This document shows, one piece after another, positions 17,653 through 25,259 of a stretch of 33,419 nt of DNA. Origin of the DNA: JAITWN01 sp964388175. GTDB lineage: Bacteria; Pseudomonadota; Gammaproteobacteria; SZUA-140. The stretch is taken from positions 1 to 33,419 of the forward strand of contig CAYLYS010000027.1 of the NCBI GenBank assembly GCA_964388175.1. Direction: 5' to 3'. The notes under the pieces were generated by a model that saw only the letters and a program-made list of their open reading frames with translations, had not been told where the DNA came from and searched no databases. Position 1 is the stretch's first letter, and each line of letters starts with the position of its first letter. Made by a program: the position numbers and the translations under genes.

Positions 17653-18489
17653 TCACTTCGCGAGCCTGAATTCGATCGGTACCGTCGTCCAGCCATCGAT
17701 CGGCATGCTGCCGCGCTTGGCCGGCACGAAGGTCCAGTTTCTGACCGCGGCGAGCGCCGCATCGTCGAGCGTCTTGCGCCCGCTCGACTGCGCTATTTCC
17801 AGTTTGTCCGGTTTGCCATTGGCGAGGACGTGGACGCGCAGCAGTACCTTTCCTTCCCAGCCCTGCTTCTGCGCGAAGGTGGGATATTTCGGCGCCGGAT
17901 TGCTCAGGTAGGCGGCGTAGGCCATGGGTTCGCTGACCGGCTCTTCCACCGGCGCGGGCGGCGGAGGCGCCTCGACCGGCGGCATGGGCAGCGGTTCCTC
18001 GGCGATGATTTCCTCGACCGGCGGTTCGGGTGGCGGTGGCGGCAGCGTTACCGGCGCCGGTTCCTCGCGGACCACTGGCGGCGGCGGTGGTGGTGTCTTG
18101 CGCACCACCTTCTTCGGTGGCGGTGGAGGCGGCGGCTTGGGCGGCTCGATTTCCTGTGGCGGTACGATGACCGGTCTGATCAACTCGATCTCCACGGTCT
18201 GCTTGAGCGGAACCGGCGGCGTGCGATCGATGCTGGAATAGCCGAGTACCGCCGCGCCGTGCGCGAGGACGGCCAACGTTCCCAGCACCAGGTATTGCCG
18301 CCACGATTTGTCTGTCGGCGTGTTTTCTCTCGCCTGTGCAGCGAATGCCGTGGACGTGCCGGCCACCGACCCGGACATCGCCCCGGATATTGTCAGGCTG
18401 GCGTTGCCCGGTACCGGGCGATCAGCGTCTGCGGTCGCGGCATGGCGGAGAAACGTTTTGGAAAAGGAAAACGGTCGCGGCGTCATCAT
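17653..18489 (-). CDS. tonB: TonB, energy transducer for outer-membrane uptake
   Basis: The 278-aa product has a membrane anchor at about 66-84 (YLVLGTLAVLAHGAAVLGY) with the conserved His77, a proline-rich periplasmic spacer (about 107-187) and a TonB C-terminal domain (about 190-277) containing PKYPTFAQKQGWEGKVLLRV and AALAAVRNWTFVPAKR. The domain contacts TonB boxes of outer-membrane receptors. The cytoplasmic N-terminus of about 60 residues is unusually long. The start (ATG-ATG) overlaps the ABC ATPase stop as ATGA (18486-18489), so tonB is coupled to a transporter ATPase, an uncommon arrangement. Confidence 0.94.
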   Translation of the reverse strand: MMTPRPFSFSKTFLRHAATADADRPVPGNASLTISGAMSGSVAGTSTAFAAQARENTPTDKSWRQYLVLGTLAVLAHGAAVLGYSSIDRTPPVPLKQTVEIELIRPVIVPPQEIEPPKPPPPPPPKKVVRKTPPPPPPVVREEPAPVTLPPPPPEPPVEEIIAEEPLPMPPVEAPPPPAPVEEPVSEPMAYAAYLSNPAPKYPTFAQKQGWEGKVLLRVHVLANGKPDKLEIAQSSGRKTLDDAALAAVRNWTFVPAKRGSMPIDGWTTVPIEFRLAK

Positions 18490-19421
18490 TCGATTCCGAT
18501 CCGGGCGAAGTCGGCCAGCACGTCGGCCTTGATGCGCTGGAATTCGAGCGATGTGCGTACCCGCGGGCGGGGCAGCGGTACCGGCACGATGCGCTTGATG
18601 CGGCCCGGGCGCGCTTCCATGACCACGATGCGGTCGCCGAGGAAGACGGCTTCTTCCACATCATGGGTAACCAGCACGGTGGTCAGTCCCTCGTGCTCCC
18701 ACAGGCGTTCCAGTTCCTGCTGCAGCGTGAGCCGGGTCAGCGCGTCCAGCGCGCCGAACGGTTCGTCGAGCAGCAGCAGGCGTGGCCGCAGCACCAGGGC
18801 GCGGGCGATGGCGACGCGCTGCGACATGCCGCCCGAGATCTGGTGGGGGTAGGCCTTTTCGAATCCGCGCAGCCCGACCAGATCGATCTGGTCCTGCACG
18901 CGCCGCCGGCGTTCGGCCTTGGATACGCCGGTGGAGGCGAAGGCGATAGCGATGTTCTCCGTTACGGTGAGCCAGGGAAACAGCCGGTGCTCCTGGAACA
19001 CGATGCCACGGCTGAGATCGGTGCCGGTGACGGGCTTGCCCTCGTAGATGAGCTTGCCGCCGTATGCGGCGTCGAGACCGACGATCAGGCGCAGCAGGGT
19101 GGATTTTCCGCAGCCGCTGGCGCCGACGATGGAAACGAATTCGCCGGTGCGGATGTCGAGATCGATGTCTTCCAGCACGCGCAGCGAACGGCCGTCGAGC
19201 GTATAGGTTTTTTCCAATCCCTCGATGTGCAGGGCGACGGCGGCGGACTCGTTTTCCGTGCGCGGCAGTGCGCGCACCCCGGCCTGCCGGTGCGGTATCG
19301 TGGCGCTGTCCCTGGCATGCGCCGGCTCCAGATCCGGTTCCAGCTCCAGCTCCGCCTCCGGTTCCGGTGCCAGCTTGGGCGGGCCGCGACGCGAATCGAT
19401 CGCCGCGTGAAAAATGGTCAT
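18486..19421 (-). CDS. SsuB/TauB-type ABC transporter ATPase
   Basis: The 311-aa ATPase belongs to the nitrate/sulfonate/taurine importer group. It shows Walker A GASGCGKST, Q-loop FQEHRLFPWLTV, signature ISGGMSQRVAIARALVLRP, Walker B LLLLDEPFGALDALTR and VTHDVEEA. About 75 residues precede the ABC domain, including an acidic PEPEAELELEPDLEP stretch encoded by degenerate hexamer repeats (about 19325-19375). I chose ATG 19421 because AGGGA lies 7 bases upstream on this strand; an upstream in-frame start at 19511 is possible. It probably powers the binding protein and permeases encoded divergently at 19879-22561. Confidence 0.9.
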   Translation of the reverse strand: MTIFHAAIDSRRGPPKLAPEPEAELELEPDLEPAHARDSATIPHRQAGVRALPRTENESAAVALHIEGLEKTYTLDGRSLRVLEDIDLDIRTGEFVSIVGASGCGKSTLLRLIVGLDAAYGGKLIYEGKPVTGTDLSRGIVFQEHRLFPWLTVTENIAIAFASTGVSKAERRRRVQDQIDLVGLRGFEKAYPHQISGGMSQRVAIARALVLRPRLLLLDEPFGALDALTRLTLQQELERLWEHEGLTTVLVTHDVEEAVFLGDRIVVMEARPGRIKRIVPVPLPRPRVRTSLEFQRIKADVLADFARIGIE

Positions 19422-19506
19422 GTGCATATCCCTGAATATTCCGCGCCGTGACGTTCCGTGATCTTCCCTGTGGTATCGCGAGTGCGCTGGTTCCGTCAGC
19501 TTGAAG

Positions 19507-19523
19507 AGCAATCGCTATGCCAT
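19507..19523 (-). promoter_or_regulatory. Candidate sigma-54 promoter for ABC ATPase-tonB-exbBD-ribB
   Basis: On the minus strand the sequence reads ATGGCATAGCGATTGCT. Against YTGGCACGrNNNTTGCW it keeps TGGCA, the full TTGC box and the invariant GG-N10-GC spacing, with three mismatches outside the core. Transcription would start near 19497, about 76 bases before the ATPase ATG. Confidence 0.5.
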
Positions 19524-19562
19524 ATGGATTATTTTTTTATAAACAGTTGCTTACGATTCTCC

Positions 19563-19632
19563 ATTCCGCGTGGCGCGGAATACTGTTGTGTATGCAACAG
19601 CGTTGTTGCTGATCCAGCATCAGTCATGCTGG
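19563..19632. promoter_or_regulatory. Cluster of three perfect inverted repeats, possible activator sites
   Basis: The repeats are ATTCCGCG-TGG-CGCGGAAT (19563-19581), CTGTTG-N6-CAACAG (19583-19600) and CCAGCAT-N5-ATGCTGG (19614-19632). They lie between the two divergent -24/-12 elements, where enhancer-binding activators of sigma-54 promoters usually bind. The half-site ATTCCGCG recurs at 19438-19445, close to the ATPase start. Confidence 0.5.
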
Positions 19633-19704
19633 CAATCAAGCAGTGGTGCCTGCCGGATCCTGCCGTATGGAATTAAGCGCTTGATATACAGCGCCATATT
19701 TTCC

Positions 19705-19721
19705 TTGGCATGGAGTGTGCT
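19705..19721 (+). promoter_or_regulatory. Candidate sigma-54 promoter for the binding protein-permease genes
   Basis: TTGGCATGGAGTGTGCT matches YTGGCACGrNNNTTGCW with two mismatches and exact GG-N10-GC spacing. With flanks it is 17/21 identical to the element at 22847-22863. Transcription would start near 19732, leaving a leader of about 147 bases. Confidence 0.5.
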
Positions 19722-19878
19722 GAAAGCCCGTCGGAAGGTGTCGTCACCGATGGCGGTTCATCCCCGGGTGGGTCGCGGTGCGGGACTGGATCGATCCGCT
19801 GTCACCGAAAGAAGCGCTGATCGGGGCGGTTGTCCGTCCCGTTATTTCATCCGTTGTTTCATGCAGAGTGAGTGAGCA

Positions 19879-20997
19879 ATGAATTCAGGCATCGCCATGA
19901 TATCCGCCGTCGCACGCCGACTGGCGATGGCCGTCGCTGTCGTGCTGGCGACGGTCGCCGGCGGAGTCGCCGCCGCCGGCGATCCGAAGGAAGTGAGGAT
20001 CGCGGCAGTCGTTCATGCGAGCGGCGGCAAGGTCGGTTATGCCGGCAACGCAGGCATCATAGAGAAGCAGGGCTGGCTCCGCAGCGAGCTCGAGAAGCGT
20101 GGCATCGAGCTGATCTGGGTGCCGGTGGCGACGCAGTCGGTAGGCGCGACGGTCAACGAAAGCTTCGCCAACCACAGCATCGATTTCGCCGGCTACGGCG
20201 ATCTGCCGTCGGTGATCCTCAACGCCGCCGGCGTGGAAACGCGCATCATCGTGCCGGCAGGGCGCGGCAACAATGTCTATCTGGCGGTGCCGCCCGATTC
20301 TCCCGCCAGGTCGATCACCGATCTGAAGGGCAAGCGCATCGCCCTGCATCGCGGGCGGCCATGGGAGATCACCTTTGCCCGACTGGCTGAGGCCAACGGC
20401 CTGAAGCTTGCCGATTTCGATATTGCCAATCTGAATCCGGCGGCCGGGGCTGCCGCGCTGGCGGCAGGCAACGTCGATGCCTTCGTCACCCTGAGCGATG
20501 CCTTTCTGCTCGAGGACAGGAAGGTGGGGAAGATCATCTGGTCCACCAAGAGCGCCGGCCAGGACTGGAGAATGCGTGCGGAGCTGTGGGGATCGAAAAG
20601 GTTCGTGGAGAAGTATCCCGAAATCACCCAGATCGTCGCTACCGCGCACGTCAAGGCCGCCTACTGGTCCACCGACGATGCCAACTTTGAGGAATATCTG
20701 CAGATCGCCATGCTGAGCGGTCAGCCGGAAAGCGTCATCCGGCGCGAACACGCCGATGATTCGGTGTCGTGGAAGCTGCGCTGGAGTCCGCTGTTCGACG
20801 ATTTCGTCACCGATCATTATCGCAACGTTGTTCGCTATAGCCGCGAGGTCAATCTGATCCGCCGGGCGGTCGAGGTGGAGCGTCTGTTCGATGCTCGTTT
20901 CGTCGCCGCCGCGCTGAAAGAGCTCCGGCTCGAGGATTACTGGGAACCGCATGCGCGGGTAGCGAGCGGCGCGCTCTCCGCGGGCGGCGGCCGTTGA
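19879..20997 (+). CDS. SsuA/TauA-like periplasmic substrate-binding protein
   Basis: The 372-aa product has a signal peptide ending near residue 33 (VAGGVAAA, then GDP). The mature part is an ABC binding protein of the sulfonate/nitrate/taurine (NMT1-like) group: NESFANHSIDFAGYGDLPSV, RGNNVYLAVPPDSPARSITDLKGKRIALHRGRPW and ALAAGNVDAFVTLSDAF. These match the fold in which the DLKGK-x-IA block follows the first hinge. Likely ligands are sulfonates or other organosulfur compounds, inferred from the linked SsuD-like enzymes. The stop overlaps the region of the first permease start. Confidence 0.9.
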   Translation: MNSGIAMISAVARRLAMAVAVVLATVAGGVAAAGDPKEVRIAAVVHASGGKVGYAGNAGIIEKQGWLRSELEKRGIELIWVPVATQSVGATVNESFANHSIDFAGYGDLPSVILNAAGVETRIIVPAGRGNNVYLAVPPDSPARSITDLKGKRIALHRGRPWEITFARLAEANGLKLADFDIANLNPAAGAAALAAGNVDAFVTLSDAFLLEDRKVGKIIWSTKSAGQDWRMRAELWGSKRFVEKYPEITQIVATAHVKAAYWSTDDANFEEYLQIAMLSGQPESVIRREHADDSVSWKLRWSPLFDDFVTDHYRNVVRYSREVNLIRRAVEVERLFDARFVAAALKELRLEDYWEPHARVASGALSAGGGR

Positions 20998-21008
20998 GGT
21001 TTGCAGGC

Positions 21009-21773
21009 ATGTCTGTCCTCGATGCTTTTCGTCAGCGGGCGGTGTTGTTCGTTTCTCCGCTCGCGGTTGTCGCGCTGTGGGCCTGGGTGAGCGAGAGCGG
21101 CGTTTTCCCGGAACAGATCATGGTCTCGCCGCGCGGCGTATACCAGGCCGGCATCGAACTGTATGGCAGCGGTGAGCTGCAGATGCATCTGCAGTGGAGT
21201 CTTTCCCGCCTGGCCTGGGGTTTCTGCATCGGCGCGGGACTGGGGCTGCTGTTCGGCGTGGCGATGGGTCTGTTCAAAGCGGTCGATGATTTCTGCGCGC
21301 CGTTCTTCAACGCGGTGCGCCAGGTGCCGATCATCGCCTTCATCCCGATGCTGGTGCTGATCTTCGGCGTTGATGAAACCTTCAAGATCGTGGTGGTGGC
21401 GAAGGCCGCGTTCTTCCCGGTGGCGCTCGCCGCCTACGATGCGGTGAAAGGCGTGCCGCGCAGTTATTTCGAAGTGGCGCATGTCTATCGCCTGCCCACT
21501 TCCCATCTGGTGATGCGAATCATCCTGCCGGCGACCGTGCCGCCGGTGCTGACCGGACTGCGCCTGAGCCTGGGGCGTTCATGGATGGTGCTGGTGGCGG
21601 CGGAACTGCTCGCTGCCGACAGCGGCATCGGCCAGATGATGGAAATGGGCCGGCAGATGTTCCGCATCGATATCGTCATGGTCGGTGTGGTGGTCACCGG
21701 TGCGGTCGGCTTCGCGCTCGACCGCGGCTTCCGCGTGCTGGAGCGGCGACTGGTGCGATGGAAATACCAGTGA
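21009..21773 (+). CDS. SsuC-like ABC permease 1
   Basis: The 254-aa inner-membrane protein has about six membrane spans and a BPD-type EAA loop, FEVAHVYRLPTSHLVMRIILPATVPPVLTGLRL, where the ATPase docks. I chose ATG 21009 (GAGG at 20996-20999); a TTG at 20994 overlapping the previous stop is also possible. It is followed with overlap by a second permease, so the importer channel is probably a heterodimer rather than the SsuC homodimer. Confidence 0.9.
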   Translation: MSVLDAFRQRAVLFVSPLAVVALWAWVSESGVFPEQIMVSPRGVYQAGIELYGSGELQMHLQWSLSRLAWGFCIGAGLGLLFGVAMGLFKAVDDFCAPFFNAVRQVPIIAFIPMLVLIFGVDETFKIVVVAKAAFFPVALAAYDAVKGVPRSYFEVAHVYRLPTSHLVMRIILPATVPPVLTGLRLSLGRSWMVLVAAELLAADSGIGQMMEMGRQMFRIDIVMVGVVVTGAVGFALDRGFRVLERRLVRWKYQ

Positions 21774-22561
21774 CGACGTTCTTGAGCCGTCTCTTCCGCT
21801 CGCTGTCGCGCCCGGCCGTTCTGCGGGGAGCGTTGCTGCCGCTGTTGCTGCTGCTGTTGTGGGAGTTCGCCTCGCGCCAGGGCGTGGCCTACGCCTATGC
21901 CTTCGCGCCGCTGGCCGACATCTGGCGCAGCCTGCTCGAACTGCTGGGCAGCGGCGAGCTCGCGCGCAATCTGTTCGCCACGCTGCGCACGGTGGCGTTC
22001 GGCCTCGCCATCGGTGCTGCCCTGGGCCTGGCGCTCGGGGGGTTGATGGGCGCCTCGGCCACGATCGATAAAATCATCGGTCCGCTGTTCCACACCGTGC
22101 GCCAGGTACCGCTGCTCGGCTGGATACCGCTGATCGGTCTGTGGTTCGGCCACGGCGATTTTTCCAAGGTGCTGATCGTGTCGCTGGCGGCTTTCTATCC
22201 CATGGTGCTCAACACGCACGAGGGCATCCGTAACATAGAGTGGCAGTATGTCGAAGTGGCGCGGGTGCTGAGATTCGGCCGCTGGCAGCTGTTTCGCCGC
22301 GTCCTGCTGCCGGGTGCATTGCCGTCGATCATGACCGGGCTGATGCACGCGCTGGCCTTCGCCTGGATCGCCACCGTGGGCAGCGAGCTGCTGTTCGTCG
22401 CCGGGCCGGGCCTGGGTGGCCTGATGCAGACCGCCCAGGCCGCTTCGCGCATGGACATCGTCGTGCTCTGCGTGGCCAGCATCGGGGTGACCGGTCTGGC
22501 CATGAATTACCTGTTCCATCGCCTCGGCGCTCATCTGCTGCGCTGGCGTAATATCAGGTAG
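21758..22561 (+). CDS. SsuC-like ABC permease 2
   Basis: The 267-aa inner-membrane protein has about six spans and an EAA loop, VEVARVLRFGRWQLFRRVLLPGALPSIMTGLMHAL. It is clearly related to the preceding permease (shared VRQVPLLGWIPLIGLWFG / VRQVPIIAFIPMLVLIFG block). Two starts are possible: ATG 21758, or GTG 21770, whose GTGA overlaps the permease 1 stop. Either way the two genes overlap and should be co-translated. Confidence 0.9.
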   Translation: MEIPVTTFLSRLFRSLSRPAVLRGALLPLLLLLLWEFASRQGVAYAYAFAPLADIWRSLLELLGSGELARNLFATLRTVAFGLAIGAALGLALGGLMGASATIDKIIGPLFHTVRQVPLLGWIPLIGLWFGHGDFSKVLIVSLAAFYPMVLNTHEGIRNIEWQYVEVARVLRFGRWQLFRRVLLPGALPSIMTGLMHALAFAWIATVGSELLFVAGPGLGGLMQTAQAASRMDIVVLCVASIGVTGLAMNYLFHRLGAHLLRWRNIR

Positions 22562-22735
22562 GGCGTGCGCCGTCAGAATCGATTCCGATCGCGCATGAAT
22601 CTCCTGAACCTCCCGCCGCCTTCGCCGGCGGTGTTCCTGTTCATCGCCGGTCTCTGCATTCCCTTTCGACCCTTCCGCATCATGCCGATGAATGCCGCCT
22701 GGCTGGAGCGGTTGCCGAGACCGGCGTCGGCCGCG

Positions 22736-22766
22736 CTGCTGCCTGGGCAGCAGTGCTGCTGCTTTT
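22736..22766. promoter_or_regulatory. Overlapping inverted repeats: activator site or terminator
   Basis: CTGCTGCC-TG-GGCAGCAG (22736-22753) overlaps GCAGCAG-TG-CTGCTGC (22747-22762), which is followed by TTTT (22763-22766). The second repeat could act as a terminator for the permease transcript, although its loop is very tight. Both lie roughly 85-110 bases upstream of the -24 element, the usual distance for an enhancer-binding site. Confidence 0.4.
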
Positions 22767-22846
22767 CATTCAGCACCCGGCGCGCTTCTGTTTCTTCGCT
22801 GTCTTCGAAAGGGCGTTTTTCACGGCATGACGATGCGATCGTAGCC

Positions 22847-22863
22847 TTGGCACGGATACTGCT
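22847..22863 (+). promoter_or_regulatory. Candidate sigma-54 promoter for the monooxygenase genes
   Basis: TTGGCACGGATACTGCT matches the -24/-12 consensus YTGGCACGrNNNTTGCW at every defined base except one (C for the first T of TTGC), with exact GG-N10-GC spacing. It lies 81 bases before the first monooxygenase ATG; transcription would start near 22874. Confidence 0.62.
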
Positions 22864-22944
22864 GATATCGACGGACGCCGGCATGGACGCTGGCGTCACG
22901 CGCGGGTTTCCGTGCGTGGAACCGGGTCTCACGGGAGCGTGCTC

Positions 22945-24030
22945 ATGACCATCGAATTCATTTGGCAATTGCCCACCGCCGGTGACGGCCGTTACGGCAG
23001 CGCTGCGCAGCATCGGCGCGGCGAGCGCGCCTCGGCGGCGCATCCCTATTCTCCGGGCGTGAGCGATCCGCGCGGTTCCAGGCTCAACTATTTCGATTAT
23101 CTCCATCAGGTGGCTCGTGCCGCCGATCTCGCCGGATTCGACGGTATCCGCATTCCGGACGATCCCGCGGGCGATGAACCGTGGATCGTCGCCGGCTACG
23201 TATCGCGCGGCACGCGCCGTCTCAAGCTGCTCACCGAGTTCGACGCTGCGCGCGGCTCGGCGGTCTACGCCGCCAAGAACGCGGCGAGTTACCAGCGTTT
23301 CACCGGCGGGCGTTTCGCCTGGCAGGTCGGTGCCGGCGGCAGCGCGCACCAGCGCCGTGCGCTCGGCGATTTCGCTGTCGAAGAAGATCTGTATCCGCGC
23401 ATCGAGGAATTCATCACCGTGGCGCGCGGTGTGCTGACACAGGCGCCGTACAGTTACGAGGGACGTTTCTTTACGGTGCGGGACGGCGGTTTCCACGGCG
23501 CGCTCGGCGGGCAGAAGGTGCCGCCGGTCTATCTTTCCGGTACCAGCCCGGCGGCGCACCAACTGTCCGCCAGGCTGGCGGACGTGCACGTATTCGACGC
23601 CGCGCCGGCCGAGGCGCTGGCGGATCGGGTGTCGGCGCTGCGCGAACTGGCAGGGCAGTATGGCCGCACGCTCGGCTTCGGCGTGCGTATCGATCTGCTG
23701 GCGCGTGAAAGCGAAGAGGAAGCCGTGTTCGATGCTTATCGCTACTGGGAGCAGGCCGCGTCGAAGCGCGGGGGCGGCGATCCGCTGATCGCGGGCAGGC
23801 TGTGGCATGGCCTCACTGCAAATGATATTGGCAATGGCACCGGCGCGGTCGCCACCCTGGTCGGCAGTCACGAACAACTGGCGCAGCTTCTGTCCGAGTA
23901 TGTCGAGGCTGGCATCGACAGTTTCCTGTTGTCGGGAATTCCCCATCTGGAAGACGCCTACCGCGTGGGCGAGTATGTGTTGCCTGCCGTGCGTGCGCGG
24001 ATCGCGCCCGAACGGCGCCGCGCGGTCTGA
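22945..24030 (+). CDS. LLM-class flavin-dependent monooxygenase, SsuD-like (short form)
   Basis: The 361-aa product is a TIM-barrel LLM oxidoreductase resembling the alkanesulfonate monooxygenase SsuD: N-terminal IEFIWQLPTAGDGRYG, FDGIRIPDDPAGDEPWIVAGY, TGGRFAWQVGAGG and the C-terminal GIDSFLLSGIPHLEDAYRVGEYVLP. Such enzymes use FMNH2 and O2 to cleave C-S bonds or oxidise small substrates. By eye it lacks the SsuD cysteine in the IPTGRSCED segment (here IPDDPAGDE) and is shorter than its neighbour in the loop near residues 270-300. GGGAG (22933-22937) fixes the start. The substrate is not predictable from sequence alone. Confidence 0.9.
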   Translation: MTIEFIWQLPTAGDGRYGSAAQHRRGERASAAHPYSPGVSDPRGSRLNYFDYLHQVARAADLAGFDGIRIPDDPAGDEPWIVAGYVSRGTRRLKLLTEFDAARGSAVYAAKNAASYQRFTGGRFAWQVGAGGSAHQRRALGDFAVEEDLYPRIEEFITVARGVLTQAPYSYEGRFFTVRDGGFHGALGGQKVPPVYLSGTSPAAHQLSARLADVHVFDAAPAEALADRVSALRELAGQYGRTLGFGVRIDLLARESEEEAVFDAYRYWEQAASKRGGGDPLIAGRLWHGLTANDIGNGTGAVATLVGSHEQLAQLLSEYVEAGIDSFLLSGIPHLEDAYRVGEYVLPAVRARIAPERRRAV

Positions 24031-24065
24031 GCGAAGTTCCGATCACAGCAGGAAGGAGCGGTATC

Positions 24066-25244
24066 ATGACCATCGACGTTTTCTGGCGCATCCCCACTCA
24101 CGGCGAGCCCAGTTCCCACCGCAACCGCGTGCCGTTTCGCGGTGACTGGTTCCCCGGCGATGAATCCCGCCGCAGGAATGGCCTTGCCGCCGGCGCCGAT
24201 GGTCACAGTTACATCGACTATGTGACCGAGATTGTGCATGCCGCCGAGATTTCCGGTTTCCAGGGCGGCCTGATTCCGTCTTTCCCGATGACCGACGAGC
24301 CCTGGGTGATTTCCGCGGCGCTGGCGCGCGAGACCCGCACTTTCCGTTTCATGATCGCGTTCCAGCCCGGCTTCCTCAATCCGGTGACGGCGGCGCGCAT
24401 GACGGCGAGCCTGCAGCGCGCCAGCGGCGGTCGCGCCCTGTTCAACGTCATCACCGGAGGCGGCGGTCCGCAGCAACTGTGGTGGGGCGATGCGGTCGCG
24501 CACGAGGACCGCTATGCCCGCACGACGGAATTCCTCGATATCCTGCGCGGCGTGTGGGCCGGCGGTCCGTTCAGCTATCACGGCAAACACTATCGGGTCG
24601 AGGACGGCGGATTGCCCGATCCGCTGTCGCGCGAGGATTTTCCCGAGATCTATTTTTCGGGCTCTTCCGGCGCGGCCCTGGTGTCGGCCTCGAAGCATGC
24701 GGATTACTACCTCTCGTGGCTGGAGCCTTTCGATCAGCTGCGCGGGAAGTTCGACCGGGTCAGGGAACAGACGGCCGCGCTCGGCCGGGAAATCAAGTGT
24801 GCCGTGCGCGTGGACATCGTCGCGCGTCCGACCGAAGAGGAAGCGTGGCGCGAGGTGCGCAGCGGCTTCGAGCGCCTCGGCAGGGAAGAAATCGATGCTT
24901 TCCAGCGCGCTTTCCAGGGCGCCGGCAGCGAATCGGTGGGGGCCGCCCGCCAGCGCGGCAATCGTCCCGCCACCGTCAACGATTATCGCGATCTCATCAT
25001 CGAGCCCAATATATGGTCCGGCTTCGGCCTGCTGCGCGGCGGCCAGACCAACGGCATCGTCGGCAGCTACGAACAGGTGGCGCAGCGTCTCGATCAGTTG
25101 GTGGAGCTGGGCGCCGACGCCTTCATTCTCGCCAGCACGCCGCATCTGGAAGAGGCTTACCGCGTCGGCGAGGAAGTGCTGCCGCTGGTGCGCGGCCGCG
25201 TGCGGTTTGATGCAGCCGATATTTCCGTTTCCCATGTCCCTTGA
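24066..25244 (+). CDS. LLM-class flavin-dependent monooxygenase, SsuD-like (long form)
   Basis: The 392-aa product is the closer SsuD relative: IDVFWRIPTHGEPSS at the N-terminus, ASGGRALFNVITGGGGPQQ, IYFSGSSGAALVSASKHADYYLSWLEP, then the mobile-loop region ending EPNIWSGFGLLRGGQTNGIVG, and LGADAFILASTPHLEEAYRVGEEVLP. The segment aligned with SsuD Cys54 is IPSFPMTDE, so that cysteine is missing. The segment aligned with SsuD RLHVIVR reads RVDIVAR. AAGGAG lies before the ATG. It is a paralogue of the previous gene, 35 bases downstream; together they may serve different organosulfur substrates. Confidence 0.92.
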   Translation: MTIDVFWRIPTHGEPSSHRNRVPFRGDWFPGDESRRRNGLAAGADGHSYIDYVTEIVHAAEISGFQGGLIPSFPMTDEPWVISAALARETRTFRFMIAFQPGFLNPVTAARMTASLQRASGGRALFNVITGGGGPQQLWWGDAVAHEDRYARTTEFLDILRGVWAGGPFSYHGKHYRVEDGGLPDPLSREDFPEIYFSGSSGAALVSASKHADYYLSWLEPFDQLRGKFDRVREQTAALGREIKCAVRVDIVARPTEEEAWREVRSGFERLGREEIDAFQRAFQGAGSESVGAARQRGNRPATVNDYRDLIIEPNIWSGFGLLRGGQTNGIVGSYEQVAQRLDQLVELGADAFILASTPHLEEAYRVGEEVLPLVRGRVRFDAADISVSHVP

Positions 25245-25259
25245 TATCCGGAGTTTCCG

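Larger units (their letters stand above)
19422..19878. promoter_or_regulatory. Divergent control region between the ABC/tonB and binding-protein arms
   Basis: This 457-base gap separates two divergent operons and is locally AT-rich (about 19520-19560). It holds a -24/-12 element on each strand (19507-19523 minus, 19705-19721 plus), three perfect inverted repeats (19563-19632) and a one-mismatch match to the IHF consensus WATCAANNNNTTR at 19634-19646. A further hairpin, 19823-19829/19834-19840, lies in the leader of the binding-protein gene. I saw no gene in it. Confidence 0.6.
22562..22944. other. Intergenic control region before the monooxygenase genes
   Basis: This 383-base gap follows the permeases. 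It holds a hairpin CCGCCG-N7-CGGCGG (22613-22631), overlapping CAG/CTG-rich inverted repeats at 22736-22762 and a -24/-12 element at 22847-22863. An open frame spans it, but it lacks a ribosome-binding site and resembles nothing I know. The layout suggests the monooxygenase genes are their own transcription unit. Confidence 0.5.

Noticed and set aside
17924..18241. Glycine-rich + strand frame
   Set aside because: It is the complement of the TonB proline-rich spacer, so the composition is an artefact.
22565..22948. Frame encoding QQCCC, considered as a cysteine-responsive leader peptide for the sulfur genes
   Set aside because: The cysteine codons come from the CTG/TGC palindrome, no ribosome-binding site precedes it, and the frame runs on into the monooxygenase start instead of ending before a terminator.
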